A DNA stretch of 64,000 bases, taken from NCBI GenBank assembly GCA_027306505.1, contig DAHUZP010000039.1, positions 16,380 to 80,379 of the forward strand. The letters are read 5' to 3'. The position numbers and the translations under genes are program-made. Shown in pieces: positions 17,693 through 27,178 of the stretch. Under the pieces are notes generated by a model that saw only the letters and a list, made by a program, of their open reading frames with translations, did no database searches and was not told the origin of the DNA. Within the stretch, counting starts at the first letter, position 1; the number at the start of each line of letters is the position of its first letter. This DNA comes from Thermoplasmata archaeon. Its GTDB lineage: Archaea > Thermoplasmatota > Thermoplasmata > Lutacidiplasmatales > UBA184.

Positions 17693-19207
17693 GTGAACGA
17701 GGGCCCCACCCCGAGCCCGGGCACCGACCTCACGCTCACGCTCTCCGCCCTGGAGCTCTCGCTCCTCCAAGCCCTGAGGAGGTCCGGAGGCGGGCCGGTC
17801 TCGGAAGAGGAGCTGGTCCGCTCGACGGGTGCCACTCCTGACGGCGTGCGAGGTTCGCTCGAACGGTTGCGCTCGAAGCGGCTCGTGGTCCTGGAGGAGC
17901 GCCTCGAGGAGGTCCTCCGGCTCTCCGATCGAGGAACGGCGACGCTCTCGAGGGGTCTGCCGGAGCGCCGCCTGATCCGCCTGCTGCAGCAGGGACCCCG
18001 GAGCAAGCGCGAGCTTCTCGGAGAGGAGCTCTCGGAGGAGGAGTTGGCGGCCGCCGTGGGGCAGCTCCGGCGGCTGGGCAAGGTCCAGCCGGGAGAGGTC
18101 CTCTCGCTCACCGGAGAGCCTCCCGAGGAGCTTCCCGAAGAGGAGGCCCTTCGCCGCGTCCAGGAGGGCGGGAGACCGGGAGACGACACGGTCGTCCCAC
18201 GGCTCGTGAAACGCGGGCTGCTGATCCGCGACCAGAGGGCCCACCGCTCCTGGCGTCCCTCTCCCGAGGGGTTGGAGCTCCCCTTGGAAGGCTCCGGGCC
18301 GACCAGCCTCGGAGCGATCACCTCGGACCTTCTGAGAGGGGGCGGGTGGGCCAACGCCCGGTTCCGCCCGTACGACGTCCGAGCTCCCGTGCCACGGGTC
18401 CAGGGGGCCCGCGCCCACCCGTACCGCGAGTGGCTGCGGCAAGTGGAGGAGGTCCTCGTGGGGCTCGGGTTCGAGGAGTTCCGGGGCCCGTTGGTCGAGC
18501 TCGAGTTCTACAACAACGACCTGCTCTTCATGCCCCAGGAGCACCCCGCCCGCTCCATGCACGACATGTTCTTCGTCGAGGGAGCTGAAGGGCAGGGGAT
18601 CCCCCCGAAGCTCCTGAGGTCCGTCGCTGCGGTCCACGAAGGGCGCCCGCTGCCCCGGCAGACCCAGCCGCTCTCATCGGGGTGGCAGACCCCGTACAAG
18701 GAGGAGGTGGCTCGGCGCGTGGTGATGCGCAGCCAGACGACCGCCGCCTCGATGCGCTATCTCGCGACGCGACCGAAGCCACCGTTCCGGATGTACTCGA
18801 TCGACTCGGTCTTCCGCTACGACCCCCTGGACGCGACGCACCTCATCCAGTTCGACCAGTGCGAAGGGGTCGTCGGTCGCCGGGGGCTCAACTTCCGGCA
18901 TCTCCTGGGGCTCCTGACCCACTTCGCGAACGCGCTGGGGATCAAGGACGTGAAGTTCCAACCCACCTACTTCCCGTTCACGGAGCCCTCCGTGCAGGGC
19001 TTCGTCCGGCACCCGAAGCTGGGCTGGGTCGAGATGATGCCCGGTGGCATGTTCCGTCCGGAGGTCCTGAAGCCCCTGGGGATCACCGCCCCCGTCGCGG
19101 CCTGGGGGATCGGGATCGGGAGGCTCGCCATGGTGGCCCTGGGTCTCAACGACATCCGGGACCTCTACCTGGACGATCTCCCCCGCCTCTCGACCTCGAG
19201 GGTCTGA
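17693..19207 (+). CDS. pheS: Phenylalanyl-tRNA synthetase alpha subunit
   Basis: Charges tRNA-Phe as (alpha-beta)2 with PheT. The 504-residue length is typical for archaea, whose alpha subunit has N-terminal winged-helix domains (~1-220). The class II catalytic core covers ~225-500: motif 1 region (VEEVLVGLGFEEFRGPLVE), HPARSMHDMFF, motif 2 (FRMYSIDSVFRYDPLDATHL), and motif 3 (WGIGIGRLAMVALGLNDIRDL). GTG 17693 is used because a TATA-like box lies 28 nt upstream and no better start is available. pheT follows after 54 bp. Confidence 0.96.
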   Translation: MNEGPTPSPGTDLTLTLSALELSLLQALRRSGGGPVSEEELVRSTGATPDGVRGSLERLRSKRLVVLEERLEEVLRLSDRGTATLSRGLPERRLIRLLQQGPRSKRELLGEELSEEELAAAVGQLRRLGKVQPGEVLSLTGEPPEELPEEEALRRVQEGGRPGDDTVVPRLVKRGLLIRDQRAHRSWRPSPEGLELPLEGSGPTSLGAITSDLLRGGGWANARFRPYDVRAPVPRVQGARAHPYREWLRQVEEVLVGLGFEEFRGPLVELEFYNNDLLFMPQEHPARSMHDMFFVEGAEGQGIPPKLLRSVAAVHEGRPLPRQTQPLSSGWQTPYKEEVARRVVMRSQTTAASMRYLATRPKPPFRMYSIDSVFRYDPLDATHLIQFDQCEGVVGRRGLNFRHLLGLLTHFANALGIKDVKFQPTYFPFTEPSVQGFVRHPKLGWVEMMPGGMFRPEVLKPLGITAPVAAWGIGIGRLAMVALGLNDIRDLYLDDLPRLSTSRV

Positions 19208-19261
19208 ACGGAGAGCGGACCGGAAGAAGGCACGAACGGAAGGGAGTAGGAGGAACGGACC

Positions 19262-20977
19262 ATGGCGCGCTCCAACCTGTCCTTGACCCGGCTGTTCGCC
19301 CTCCTGGGGCGTGAGCTCACCGAGACCGAGCTCCGTGAGAGGCTCTTCCGCACGAAGGTGGAGGTGGACGCCTACCAAGGCACCGAGGTCACGGTGGAGG
19401 TCATGGCGGACCGGCTCGACCTGCTGGACGAGGGCGGCCTCGCCTGGGAGCTCCAAGGCGCCCGCGGGGAGGCGACGGGCCTGCCCGTGGCGGAGCTGCA
19501 ACCGCCGCTCCCCCAAGTGGAGGCCCGCGTCAACGCCTCGGTGGACCCGCTGCGAAGCGAGCTCGCGATGGCCGTGGTCGTCGCCCCGGAAGGGAGCGCG
19601 GGGCTCGATGCGGGGCTCCTCGAGGAGGTCGTACGCTACCAGGAGCTGCTCCACGCATCGCTCGGCCGAGGTCGTCAGAGCGCGAGCCTCGGGCTCTACC
19701 CTCTCGACCGGCTTCGCCCCCCGTTCCATTACGCGATGGAGCCGATGGGCCAGGTGCGCTTCGTCCCGCTCGGAGGCACCGGGGAGCTGGGCGCGGAGGA
19801 GTTCTACCGAACGCACCCGATGGCCGCGAAGTACGGCGCGCTCGGTCACCGCGAGACGTCCTGCCTCACGCTGCGGGACGACGACCGCACCGTCCTCTCC
19901 CTCCCGCCGGTGCTGAACGCGGCCGGGGCCGGGGAGATCGCCCCGGGGGGCCGCCGGGTCCTCCTGGAGGCGACCGGTACCCGACGCTCCCGGACCCGGG
20001 AGATGGTGGGCTACATGCTGGTCCCCTTCCTCGCCCGCGGCTGGAAGGCGCACCCCGTGCCTGTGCACGGGCCCCAGGGCACCGTCGACGGGACCGAGGT
20101 CCTCGCTCCTCGGCGCGTGCCCGTCGCCGCCTCCGCCCTCACGACGCTCCTGGGCTCGAGGCTCACCTCCACCGAGATCGAGCACGCGCTCCTCTCCTCT
20201 CGACTGGGCGTGGAGCGCCCCTCGGGCACGCTCATGGCCCTCGTCCCACCCTGGCGAGCGGACATCCTCGCGTCCGTGGACCTCGCCGAAGAGGTCGCCA
20301 TCGCCCGGGGGTACGCGACCTTCACCCCGATCCTGCCCCCCTCCACGACGATGGGTCGCCGCCGGCCCGAGCGCCGGTTCGAGCAGAGGGTGGGGAGCGT
20401 GATGCTCGGCATGGGCTACCAGGAGCTCAACACCCAGGTCCTCCTGTCGGGCCCGTCCCTCGGCAGGTTCCACCCGCTGGAGGAGTCGCTCGCGCTGCGG
20501 AACCCGATCTCCCAGGAGTACTCCCATGTCCGGAGCGTGCTCCGGGCGAGCCTCCTCGACGCGCTCGCCCGGAACACGGGCTCCGGCTACCCCCAACAGG
20601 TCTTCGAGGTGGGTCCGGTCCTCACCCGGGACCCGAAGGCCGAGACCGGCAGCCGCACGGAGACCCATCTCGCCCTCGTGGACGCGGGGGAAGGAGCGGG
20701 GTTCGCCCGGGCGGCGGCCGTCGCGGACCGCCTCTTCTCCCTGCTCGGGTTCGAAGCACCTCGGGAGCCGACCGAGGTCCTGGGAGCGGTCCCGGGCCGG
20801 GCCGCGCGTCTGCGGATCGCAGGGGAGACCATCGCCCTGCTAGGGGAGGTCCACCCCTCCGTGCTGGGCGAGCTCCACCTACAGGTCCCGGTCTGCTGGG
20901 TGGAGATGGACCTCACGAAGCTCGAGCGGCTCGGGGGGCTCCAGCACGTAGGCCGTGATGGAGAGGCCCGCCCGTAG
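19262..20977 (+). CDS. pheT: Phenylalanyl-tRNA synthetase beta subunit
   Basis: The 571-residue archaeal-type beta subunit is shorter than bacterial PheT because it lacks the EMAP-like and anticodon-binding additions. The B3/B4 region contains HPMAAKYGALGHR and LPPVLNAAGAGEI. The B5 region includes VPPWRADILASVDLAEEVAI, and the catalytic-like module ALRNPISQEYSHVRSVLRAS lies near 415. It forms the alpha2-beta2 enzyme with the upstream pheS product. Start ATG 19262 is followed by the expected N-terminal KH-like segment. A GNAT gene starts 10 bp after its stop. Confidence 0.95.
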   Translation: MARSNLSLTRLFALLGRELTETELRERLFRTKVEVDAYQGTEVTVEVMADRLDLLDEGGLAWELQGARGEATGLPVAELQPPLPQVEARVNASVDPLRSELAMAVVVAPEGSAGLDAGLLEEVVRYQELLHASLGRGRQSASLGLYPLDRLRPPFHYAMEPMGQVRFVPLGGTGELGAEEFYRTHPMAAKYGALGHRETSCLTLRDDDRTVLSLPPVLNAAGAGEIAPGGRRVLLEATGTRRSRTREMVGYMLVPFLARGWKAHPVPVHGPQGTVDGTEVLAPRRVPVAASALTTLLGSRLTSTEIEHALLSSRLGVERPSGTLMALVPPWRADILASVDLAEEVAIARGYATFTPILPPSTTMGRRRPERRFEQRVGSVMLGMGYQELNTQVLLSGPSLGRFHPLEESLALRNPISQEYSHVRSVLRASLLDALARNTGSGYPQQVFEVGPVLTRDPKAETGSRTETHLALVDAGEGAGFARAAAVADRLFSLLGFEAPREPTEVLGAVPGRAARLRIAGETIALLGEVHPSVLGELHLQVPVCWVEMDLTKLERLGGLQHVGRDGEARP

Positions 20978-20987
20978 GGGCCCGACC

Positions 20988-21599
20988 ATGCCGATCGACC
21001 CGCGGATCCGGCGGGTCCAGCTCCCGATCGAGACCCCTCGGACCTTGCTGCGGCTGCCGAACCGAGGGGACGTTGCGGACCTCCGGAGGAGCTTCCGCGA
21101 CCCCCGCACCGCGAGCGCGCTGGGAGCTTCGCTGCACTCGACCCAGGAGCGACGGGACCCCTCGCGCATGGTCCGCAGGACGCTCCAGGAGTACGCCCGG
21201 GGAGAGCACCTCTCCCTCTCCGTGATCGGGCGGGAGAGCGGACGCTGCATCGGCAGGGCCGGCCTTCGCGGGCTCGACTGGAAGTGGAAGAAGGTCGAGA
21301 GCCTCTCCTACTGGATGGACCCCCGATATTGGGACCAGGGGCTCACCACAGAGGCCTCGTGGTTCCTCTGTCGGGAGGCGTTCCAACGCCTGGGGATGCG
21401 GCGGATCTCCTCGTCTGCGCTCGAGGGGAACGCGGCCTCGCTCGCGGTCCTCCGCAAGCTCGGTTTCGTCCAGGAAGGGCGCGAGCGGCAAGCGGTCGTG
21501 GTGAAGGGCCGAGCGATGGACATGGTCCTCTTCGGGTTGTTCCGCAAGGAGCTCGTCCCTTGGAAGTCCCTCGCCTGCGCTCCCGCTCCACCCTCGTAG
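20988..21599 (+). CDS. GNAT-family N-acetyltransferase (RimJ/RimL type)
   Basis: About 203 residues from ATG 20988; an in-frame GTG at 20955 would overlap pheT by 23 bp. The opening, IETPRTLLRLPNRGDVADL, is the standard RimJ/RimL beginning. Acetyl-CoA-binding motif A is around WDQGLTTEASWFLCREAF, and motif B follows with NAASLAVLRKLGFVQEG. Such enzymes acetylate protein N-termini, often of ribosomal proteins; the substrate here is unknown. Placement right behind pheT suggests shared transcription with translation genes. Confidence 0.85.
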   Translation: MPIDPRIRRVQLPIETPRTLLRLPNRGDVADLRRSFRDPRTASALGASLHSTQERRDPSRMVRRTLQEYARGEHLSLSVIGRESGRCIGRAGLRGLDWKWKKVESLSYWMDPRYWDQGLTTEASWFLCREAFQRLGMRRISSSALEGNAASLAVLRKLGFVQEGRERQAVVVKGRAMDMVLFGLFRKELVPWKSLACAPAPPS

Positions 21600-21659
21600 C
21601 CCCAGGTGGAGGAACGGGCGCGCGCCTGCCGTCTCCTCCGGCCCCGCGCACCGGAAACC

Positions 21660-21665
21660 TACAAA
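21660..21665 (+). promoter_or_regulatory. TATA-like box (TACAAA) for the Nudix-like gene
   Basis: TACAAA is centred 26-27 nt before ATG 21689 in a short 89-bp gap, consistent with a leaderless transcript. Confidence 0.4.
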
Positions 21666-21688
21666 GGGGCAGGGACCCTCGAGCGGGC

Positions 21689-22237
21689 ATGACGACCGAC
21701 CGACGATTCTGTCGGTTCAACCGGTCCCCCGAGACCGCGGCCTTCAGCATGAATGAGGTCCCCCCTGAGGGGCTCTGCCTCTCCGCCTTCGTCCTGCTGA
21801 CCTCCACTACCCGGCCGACCGCCGTGCTGATGGGCCGCATGGACCCGAAGGCTCCCTGGGACCACCTGGGGGCCCTGGACCCGAGCCGCGTGGAGGCCCA
21901 TCGTCACGCATGGATGCTTCCCTCCTCGCATCTCATCTTCCGGGAGTCCCCGCAGGAGGCGGCGGAGAGGGTCGTTCGCGAACAGCTCACCCTGCCCAAG
22001 CTGCCTCTGGAGGGACCGCAGGTGGTCTCGGAGGTGTACGCCCCTCGACGGTTCCCGGACCGTCCGGCCCACTGGGACCTCGAGTTCCTCTTCCGAGGGA
22101 CCCTGGAGGAGAGCCGGCGCCCCACCTCTCCCGCCTGGAGCGCGCTCGAGTTCGTCGACACGAGAAAGGTCCGGCGCGAGGAGATCGCCCGCTCCCACGA
22201 GGACGTGCTGGCCTCGGCCGGCTTCACTGTGAGCTGA
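21689..22237 (+). CDS. Nudix-like protein with degenerate catalytic box
   Basis: A 182-residue protein whose middle (~residues 85-110) reads SSHLIFRESPQEAAERVVRE. Aligned to the Nudix box (G-x5-E-x7-RE-U-x-EE-x-G-U), one Glu of the metal-binding pair is kept while the starting Gly, the RE glutamate and the final EE are changed. Overall fold cues (strands around the box, a C-terminal HWDLEFLFRG strand) resemble Nudix hydrolases. It may be a non-catalytic relative or hydrolyse an unusual nucleotide. The 3' end overlaps the convergent iron-sulfur membrane gene by 14 bp. Confidence 0.5.
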   Translation: MTTDRRFCRFNRSPETAAFSMNEVPPEGLCLSAFVLLTSTTRPTAVLMGRMDPKAPWDHLGALDPSRVEAHRHAWMLPSSHLIFRESPQEAAERVVREQLTLPKLPLEGPQVVSEVYAPRRFPDRPAHWDLEFLFRGTLEESRRPTSPAWSALEFVDTRKVRREEIARSHEDVLASAGFTVS

Positions 22238-24350
22238 GCGAGCCCCGGCTCGCGGCGGGGGCCGCCTCGGCGGGGGCGGGCCTCGCCCGGTGGGCCATCG
22301 GAAGCTCGCGGTCCTTTCGGGGCACGCGGGGATGTCCCAGACGTTCCAGCACCCAGTGCCTGACGTCACGGATGTAGAGGTTCCCGTAGGGGCAGGCCTC
22401 GACACAGTTGCCCACCCCGCAGCACTTCGAGCTCCGGAAGTACCCCTTCTGCCGGAAGTGTCCGGGCATGTCGACCAGACCCACGGGGCACTTCTTCGCG
22501 CAGTCGAGCGTGGTGCACCGCTTGCACACCTCCCGGTCCCGTACCTGCAGTCGGAAGAACCCCAGGCTCTGGAAGAACTGCACGATGAGCCCCGTGTAGC
22601 ACCAGCCCATCGTGACGCAGCTGTAGGTCCCGGTGTAGGGGATCGTCACGAAGACCAGGTACCACATCACGTTGAACGAGAGAGCGAAGAAGAACACGCT
22701 CGGGTCCGCTCCTCCGATAAGGACGTTCAGGCGCCCGATCTGGTCCAGGTAGGAGAGCGCGGTGAACCCGGCGAGGGCGGTCATGACGGTGGTCGAGGTC
22801 ACCTTGAAGAGACCGGAGAAGCGACTGCTGAGGTACTTGCGGGCGATCGGCGAGGAACGGTTGAAGGAGCTCATCGCGTCGAAGGTGGTCCCCTGGAACA
22901 TCACCGGGGCCATGCAGAACGCGGAGCAGATCCATCGCCGTCCGAAGAGGACCGAGAAACCGGCCATGAGGACGTAGGTGACCCCGATCACCAGGAGGAA
23001 GGCCGGGGCGACGGCGGCCGATCCCAGGCCCATGCTCCAGCCAAGGAGCGGGACCGCGGTGCCGGAGGGCGCGTTGGGCAGGACCCTGTGGAAGTAGAGG
23101 CTCGGGAACCAGACCACGAAGGCCCCGTAGAAGATCAGCATCAGGGCCAGGCGGGCACGGTTCTCCACCGAGCGGCTCTCTCGGACCTTGAAGAGGACGA
23201 GGGTGCCCATCTCCACGCCCATCATGAGCAGGAACCAGGTCGAGCTGCTGACCAGCGACAACCACCAAAAGCCGTTGGAGACCGCGTTCGCGAGGATCGT
23301 CGTCGCGCTCCCTGAGAGGGGCGCAGAAGGCAGGGCCGCGAGGAAGTCCGCGGGGTCCATCACGATCTCGAGCACCGCGCCCATGAAGAGCTCGGCCACG
23401 AAGATGGTCGAGAGGAGCGCGAAGGTCCAGCGGGGGCGCAGGGTCCAGGGGACCCCCGGCCCCACCTGGAAACGCTCCGGGACGACCACCAGATCGAAGA
23501 AGAGCGCCATCTCGAAGAGCACCGAGAGGGTGAAGACGAGGCCTGAGCCGTCGGTCAGCCAGAGGTAGAGGCCCACCATCATCAGAGCGTAGACCGAGAG
23601 GAGCCCGAGGAAGTAGGCGGAGAGGACCGGCGCGGACTGCCGGTGCTGGTAGAGGTGCTCCATGACGAAGATGACGATCCCGATCATCATCGCGCTCCCC
23701 AGGAGCAGGGCCGTGTCGACCGGGCCCGGGCCGGAGAAGGCCGGAGGGGAGGCGAACATCAGGACCGCCTGCGCGAGGAGAAGCCCCACGACGGGCCGGG
23801 GGAGCTGCTTGCGGAGCAGGTAGGCCGTGAGCCCCATCTCGAGGGCCATGGGGAAGAGGAACCAGGCCGAGTCGACCCCGAGCACGACCGCCTGGGGGAT
23901 GGAGGAGGCCGCAGAGGGGGAGAGCGTGCCGTTGGCGAGCTGGAAGGTCCAGCCCATCAGGAACTCGTTGAAGACCACGAGGGCCAGGATCGCGAACGCG
24001 AAGAGGTGCCGACGCTGGAGCGGAGCGGGCCGGTAGGCCTCCTTCTGCAGCATCCGGGCCTGCGCGTCCTTGAGGAAGACCCCGAAGACCGGGAAGACGC
24101 TCACGGACATGATCGCGCTCGCGACCCAGAGCGCTTCGACCAAGCTCGCGCGGCCCGGATGGAGGAAGTAGAGGAGCGCCCCTCCCAGCATGGCGATCAT
24201 CATCACCAGCAGGAAGAGGACCGTGGCCGCGCTCGTGCGCGTGCGCGCTTCCGCGGCCCATTTGATGAGGTAGGCCGTGATCACGGCCATCAACGACGCG
24301 AAGAGGATCAGGATCAGCAGGGAGAAGAAGGAAAGGTCGAAGGAGGACAC
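22224..24350 (-). CDS. Polytopic membrane oxidoreductase with C-terminal double [4Fe-4S] module, function unknown
   Basis: A 708-residue protein starting at GTG 24350, with about 15 TM helices. Two membrane-embedded Cys motifs (GRRWICSAFCMAP near 480, YSCVTMGWCYTG near 590) recall the NapH/NosR/CcoG polyferredoxin fold. A cytoplasmic tail has CKRCTTLDCAKKCPVGLVD (~617-635) and CCGVGNCVEACPYGN (~654-668), enough Cys for two [4Fe-4S] clusters. It therefore probably passes electrons between a membrane carrier and a soluble partner. The first ~13 helices have no relative that I recognise. The gene is four bases downstream of the CCST-motif membrane protein, so the two are likely made together. 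No known complex includes this pair as far as I can tell. Confidence 0.75.
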   Translation of the reverse strand: MSSFDLSFFSLLILILFASLMAVITAYLIKWAAEARTRTSAATVLFLLVMMIAMLGGALLYFLHPGRASLVEALWVASAIMSVSVFPVFGVFLKDAQARMLQKEAYRPAPLQRRHLFAFAILALVVFNEFLMGWTFQLANGTLSPSAASSIPQAVVLGVDSAWFLFPMALEMGLTAYLLRKQLPRPVVGLLLAQAVLMFASPPAFSGPGPVDTALLLGSAMMIGIVIFVMEHLYQHRQSAPVLSAYFLGLLSVYALMMVGLYLWLTDGSGLVFTLSVLFEMALFFDLVVVPERFQVGPGVPWTLRPRWTFALLSTIFVAELFMGAVLEIVMDPADFLAALPSAPLSGSATTILANAVSNGFWWLSLVSSSTWFLLMMGVEMGTLVLFKVRESRSVENRARLALMLIFYGAFVVWFPSLYFHRVLPNAPSGTAVPLLGWSMGLGSAAVAPAFLLVIGVTYVLMAGFSVLFGRRWICSAFCMAPVMFQGTTFDAMSSFNRSSPIARKYLSSRFSGLFKVTSTTVMTALAGFTALSYLDQIGRLNVLIGGADPSVFFFALSFNVMWYLVFVTIPYTGTYSCVTMGWCYTGLIVQFFQSLGFFRLQVRDREVCKRCTTLDCAKKCPVGLVDMPGHFRQKGYFRSSKCCGVGNCVEACPYGNLYIRDVRHWVLERLGHPRVPRKDRELPMAHRARPAPAEAAPAASRGSLSSQ

Positions 24351-24354
24351 GCGT

Positions 24355-25800
24355 TCACCTCGAGGGGACCGCCGCCGTAGAAGGGTTCACGGCAGAGCCC
24401 CCCTCTCCTGCTCCCGAGGAGCCGAGGGTCGTCCCTGCGGCCTCGCTCGTGCGGCCCCCTAGGGCCGACACGGCAGACGCGGTCGCTTCCGTTACCACAG
24501 CGCTGGAGAGCTCGGGTTCCCGTAGGAGCGACAGAAGACCCTTCGGCCGCAAGGCGAGCAGGATGGAGAAGCACCCCAGGAGCGCGTAGAACAGGGCCCA
24601 GGTCAAGCCCAGCATCGGCGCGGAGAGGGCAGGGAGCCGAGCGCCGCCCATGGAGGCCGGGACGCCCTCCGCCCCCAGGACCTCGTTCCCGAGTCCCGCG
24701 AGCCCCCAACCAGTGAGAGGTGGAGGTACCCCTACCGCCAGCGACAGCCCGCAGACCAGGAGCAGCACTCGGTAGATCGGGACCAGGCCCTTGAGGCCGG
24801 GCCGCGCGGCGAGGGTCACCAGGACCGCAGGGAAGAGGGCGGCCGCGACGGCCGTCAGGCCCACGAAGGGCCGCTGAAGGATCCCGCCGACGACCAGCGC
24901 CGTCTCCGCCCCAGGTGCGGCGGGCAGAGCCCACTCGATCAGGACCGAGAGGGACCAGAGCGTTCCGGCGATGAGGAGGAGTGCCCGGAACGCGCCGACG
25001 ACCCAGCGGGGCCAGCGCTGGCGCCTCTCGGCGGTCCCCGCGTGGGAGCGGTCGCGGTCGCGAGAAGAGGCGAGAGCGCCTGTGGGGCGACCGTTCGCAG
25101 AGGGGTCTGGCGCGTCGCGGGGCGTCCGGGACCGACGCCGTTCGGGGGTGCTCTGAGGTGAGAGGTCACCAAAGATGGCGAGGAGGTGCTCCTGGGCCAG
25201 CAGAGCGACCCCGAGGATCGCGATCTGGAAGACGTTCAGGAACCAGCTGTTGGCGAGCACCGCATCGTAGGTGGTGCCGCTCGCCTGGGCGACGGCCCCG
25301 ATCCCCGCTGCGGCTGCGGCGCTCGTCGAGCAGCAGGCCCCCAGCGTGAGCAGCGCGATCATGGCCGGGGTCATGCCGGCCGTGAGGCTCACCGCTCCGG
25401 TACCCGGGCCTGCTCCGGAGCGCTCCGCCCTACGGTCGGAGAGCAGGCGGGAGGCGAGCACGACACCGGCGCCCATGCCAATCCCCACGCCGGTCGCCAC
25501 GACGATCATCGAGAGGGTCGCGAGATAGGGAAGGACCAGGATGCCTCCCGGCCACTCCACGAGCAGCGCCGGGTAGTCCCACGAGGCCTGCGCGTAGGGG
25601 TTCGAAAGGACCTGGACGGTGAGCCCGCTCACCTTCTCGGGCAAGAACTCCAGCATGAGCCCCGCGTAGAGGGAGATGAGCGCGTAGGCGACCCCGATCC
25701 CCACGGCGAGGGCCTTCGCGCCCCGGCTCCGCAGCAAATCCCGGGTGTGGAGAAGGGCCAGCAGGTCGCGGAGACCCGATTCCCGACCGCCGGAGCTCAT
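24355..25800 (-). CDS. Eight-TM membrane protein with conserved dicysteine CCST motif, function unknown
   Basis: A 481-residue protein made of two four-helix halves joined by a basic, low-complexity cytoplasmic linker (~245-290). The first half has STGVG/ATGVGIGMGAG-type glycine helices and the block LTAGMTPAMIALLTLGACCS followed by TSAAAAAG. The adjacent cysteines would lie within a membrane helix. The same block and surrounding helices occur in the protein at 27287-28015, so the two are paralogues; that protein has only the first half. A redox- or metal-linked role is possible given the iron-sulfur partner immediately downstream, but is inference. Start ATG 25800 is backed by a TATA-like box at 25825-25830. 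Confidence 0.7.
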   Translation of the reverse strand: MSSGGRESGLRDLLALLHTRDLLRSRGAKALAVGIGVAYALISLYAGLMLEFLPEKVSGLTVQVLSNPYAQASWDYPALLVEWPGGILVLPYLATLSMIVVATGVGIGMGAGVVLASRLLSDRRAERSGAGPGTGAVSLTAGMTPAMIALLTLGACCSTSAAAAAGIGAVAQASGTTYDAVLANSWFLNVFQIAILGVALLAQEHLLAIFGDLSPQSTPERRRSRTPRDAPDPSANGRPTGALASSRDRDRSHAGTAERRQRWPRWVVGAFRALLLIAGTLWSLSVLIEWALPAAPGAETALVVGGILQRPFVGLTAVAAALFPAVLVTLAARPGLKGLVPIYRVLLLVCGLSLAVGVPPPLTGWGLAGLGNEVLGAEGVPASMGGARLPALSAPMLGLTWALFYALLGCFSILLALRPKGLLSLLREPELSSAVVTEATASAVSALGGRTSEAAGTTLGSSGAGEGGSAVNPSTAAVPSR

Positions 25801-25824
25801 CCCAGGTCGCGACGCGAGCCGGGG

Positions 25825-25830
25825 TACATA
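25825..25830 (-). promoter_or_regulatory. TATA-like box (TATGTA) for the CCST/iron-sulfur operon
   Basis: Minus-strand TATGTA is centred 27-28 nt before ATG 25800. The insertion sequence begins about 45 bp further upstream, so the core promoter is intact but upstream control DNA is displaced. Confidence 0.5.
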
Positions 25831-25867
25831 CAGCTTCCAGATGGTGGGCCGTACGAGAGAGGCCCGG

Positions 25868-25875
25868 GGGGTCCG
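25868..25875. repeat. Target-site duplication, left copy
   Basis: The 8 bases ggggtccg next to the left inverted repeat recur exactly at 27205-27212 next to the right one. Eight-base duplications are usual for ISH6 and IS256-like elements. Confidence 0.75.
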
Positions 25876-25901
25876 GGTACTGTACGAGGGTCTGTTGATT
25901 T
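25876..25901. repeat. Left terminal inverted repeat of the insertion sequence
   Basis: Compared with the reverse complement of 27179-27204, 20 or more of 26 positions match, including the 12-base inner core GTCTGTTGATTT. Confidence 0.8.
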
Positions 25902-25914
25902 CCGATAGGGACAG

Positions 25915-26808
25915 TCAAGCAGGGACTACCGCCCTCATGTACCTTCCCAGCGAGGTCTGGTAGACCCACGGGCGAGTCTTCCGGACCAGGAGGAGGAGGA
26001 CTAGGTTCCTCAAGCCGCTCCCCCAATGCGCCCAGATCCGTTTACAGCGGTGGGCCACCATCCCCATGATCCTCTCGATGCCGTTCGAGGTGGACGGCAT
26101 CCAGATGCCCCACACCGCGAGCTCCGCGAAGACCACCACGGAGCGTCCCTCGTTGCGGAGGAGCTGGGCGGCCCGAAGATGTCCCGCCTCCTGTAGCTGC
26201 CCCGCCAAGAGCCCCATCTCCGCCAGGGTCTCCTTCACCCGTCGGGCGATCGCCTCCCGGTCCCCGTCCTCGGTGTGCTTCTTCACTGAGGCCCGCAGGT
26301 GCCCGAGCGTACCCCTCAACCGCCTCGTCCATCGCTCACGCTCCGTCGGAGGGAGGAGCGTTCCCGACGGGCCGACCAGAGCACTGTCCACCTGCCGCAC
26401 GAAGTGGAGGATGCATCCCTGGTACGCCCAGCAGGCGATCGTCAGGAGCGAGGGGTCCCGGTCCGAGACCAGAAGCTCCACTCTCTCCCCATCCAGGACC
26501 TTCGCGGCCGCTCCGTCCACCTCGACATTGACGAACTCGCAGCGGTGCGTCTCGGGGTCCTGCCGGATGGCCACGTGGACCGCGTGCTGCCCTCCCCTCT
26601 TCTGGCTCCGCACGAACGTGCTATCGGGCTGGTGGACCCCTCCGGAGGACCGAGGAGGCATGGCCTGGTGGATCTCCTCCACGCGAGAGGCGAGCTCTTG
26701 GACGATCCCCCAGATGGTGGGGAACGGGACCCTCACCCCGAGGGCCATCTCGAGAGAGCGCTGCGCTTCCCGGTAGGTAGTCCGGGTGGCCTCCTCCGCC
26801 GCGGCCAC
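25915..26808 (-). CDS. DDE transposase, ISH6/IS256 (Mutator-like) type, N-terminus uncertain
   Basis: From GTG 26808 the product is 297 residues. The DDE residues are readable: first Asp in QPDSTF, second Asp in LLVSDRDPS followed by the family Cys-His block QGCILHFVRQVDSAL, and the Glu in TSNGIERIMG. The same frame stays open upstream to 27156 and encodes a typical transposase N-terminal region (for example RLGELTFRVQRILDKVTGET). That 116-codon extension contains no ATG, GTG or TTG. Either translation begins at a rarer codon or by frameshift from ATG 27158, or the start has been lost and the element is crippled. It lies inside well-formed inverted repeats. Confidence 0.8.
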   Translation of the reverse strand: MAAAEEATRTTYREAQRSLEMALGVRVPFPTIWGIVQELASRVEEIHQAMPPRSSGGVHQPDSTFVRSQKRGGQHAVHVAIRQDPETHRCEFVNVEVDGAAAKVLDGERVELLVSDRDPSLLTIACWAYQGCILHFVRQVDSALVGPSGTLLPPTERERWTRRLRGTLGHLRASVKKHTEDGDREAIARRVKETLAEMGLLAGQLQEAGHLRAAQLLRNEGRSVVVFAELAVWGIWMPSTSNGIERIMGMVAHRCKRIWAHWGSGLRNLVLLLLVRKTRPWVYQTSLGRYMRAVVPA

Positions 26809-27178
26809 CCGGAGCTCGGGTGTGTAGCGTCGCTTGCCCAGGTGGATGGCCCGAATCAGAGGGGAGAAGGTCTCCCCCGTGACCTTGTCTAGAATCCGCT
26901 GGACCCGGAAGGTCAGCTCCCCCAGACGACTGACCAGGGTGCGGAGGTACCCACCAATCCGTACGAACCGATGCGTGCCGTCCTCCAGAAGGAGCTTCCG
27001 AAGCTCGTAGACGAGGTCATCCTCCGCCTCCCGGAGGATGTCGCCGAAGGCGCGGGCTCCCCTCGACTGGGCCCGTCGGGCGAGTTCGCTAAGGTCTATC
27101 CGCTGTCCGGTATTCGCTATCGTGGGTCTCCTCTCCTGTGGGTCTCTCAGTCCCCATCAGGAGAGGGGGTCCTCCCCA

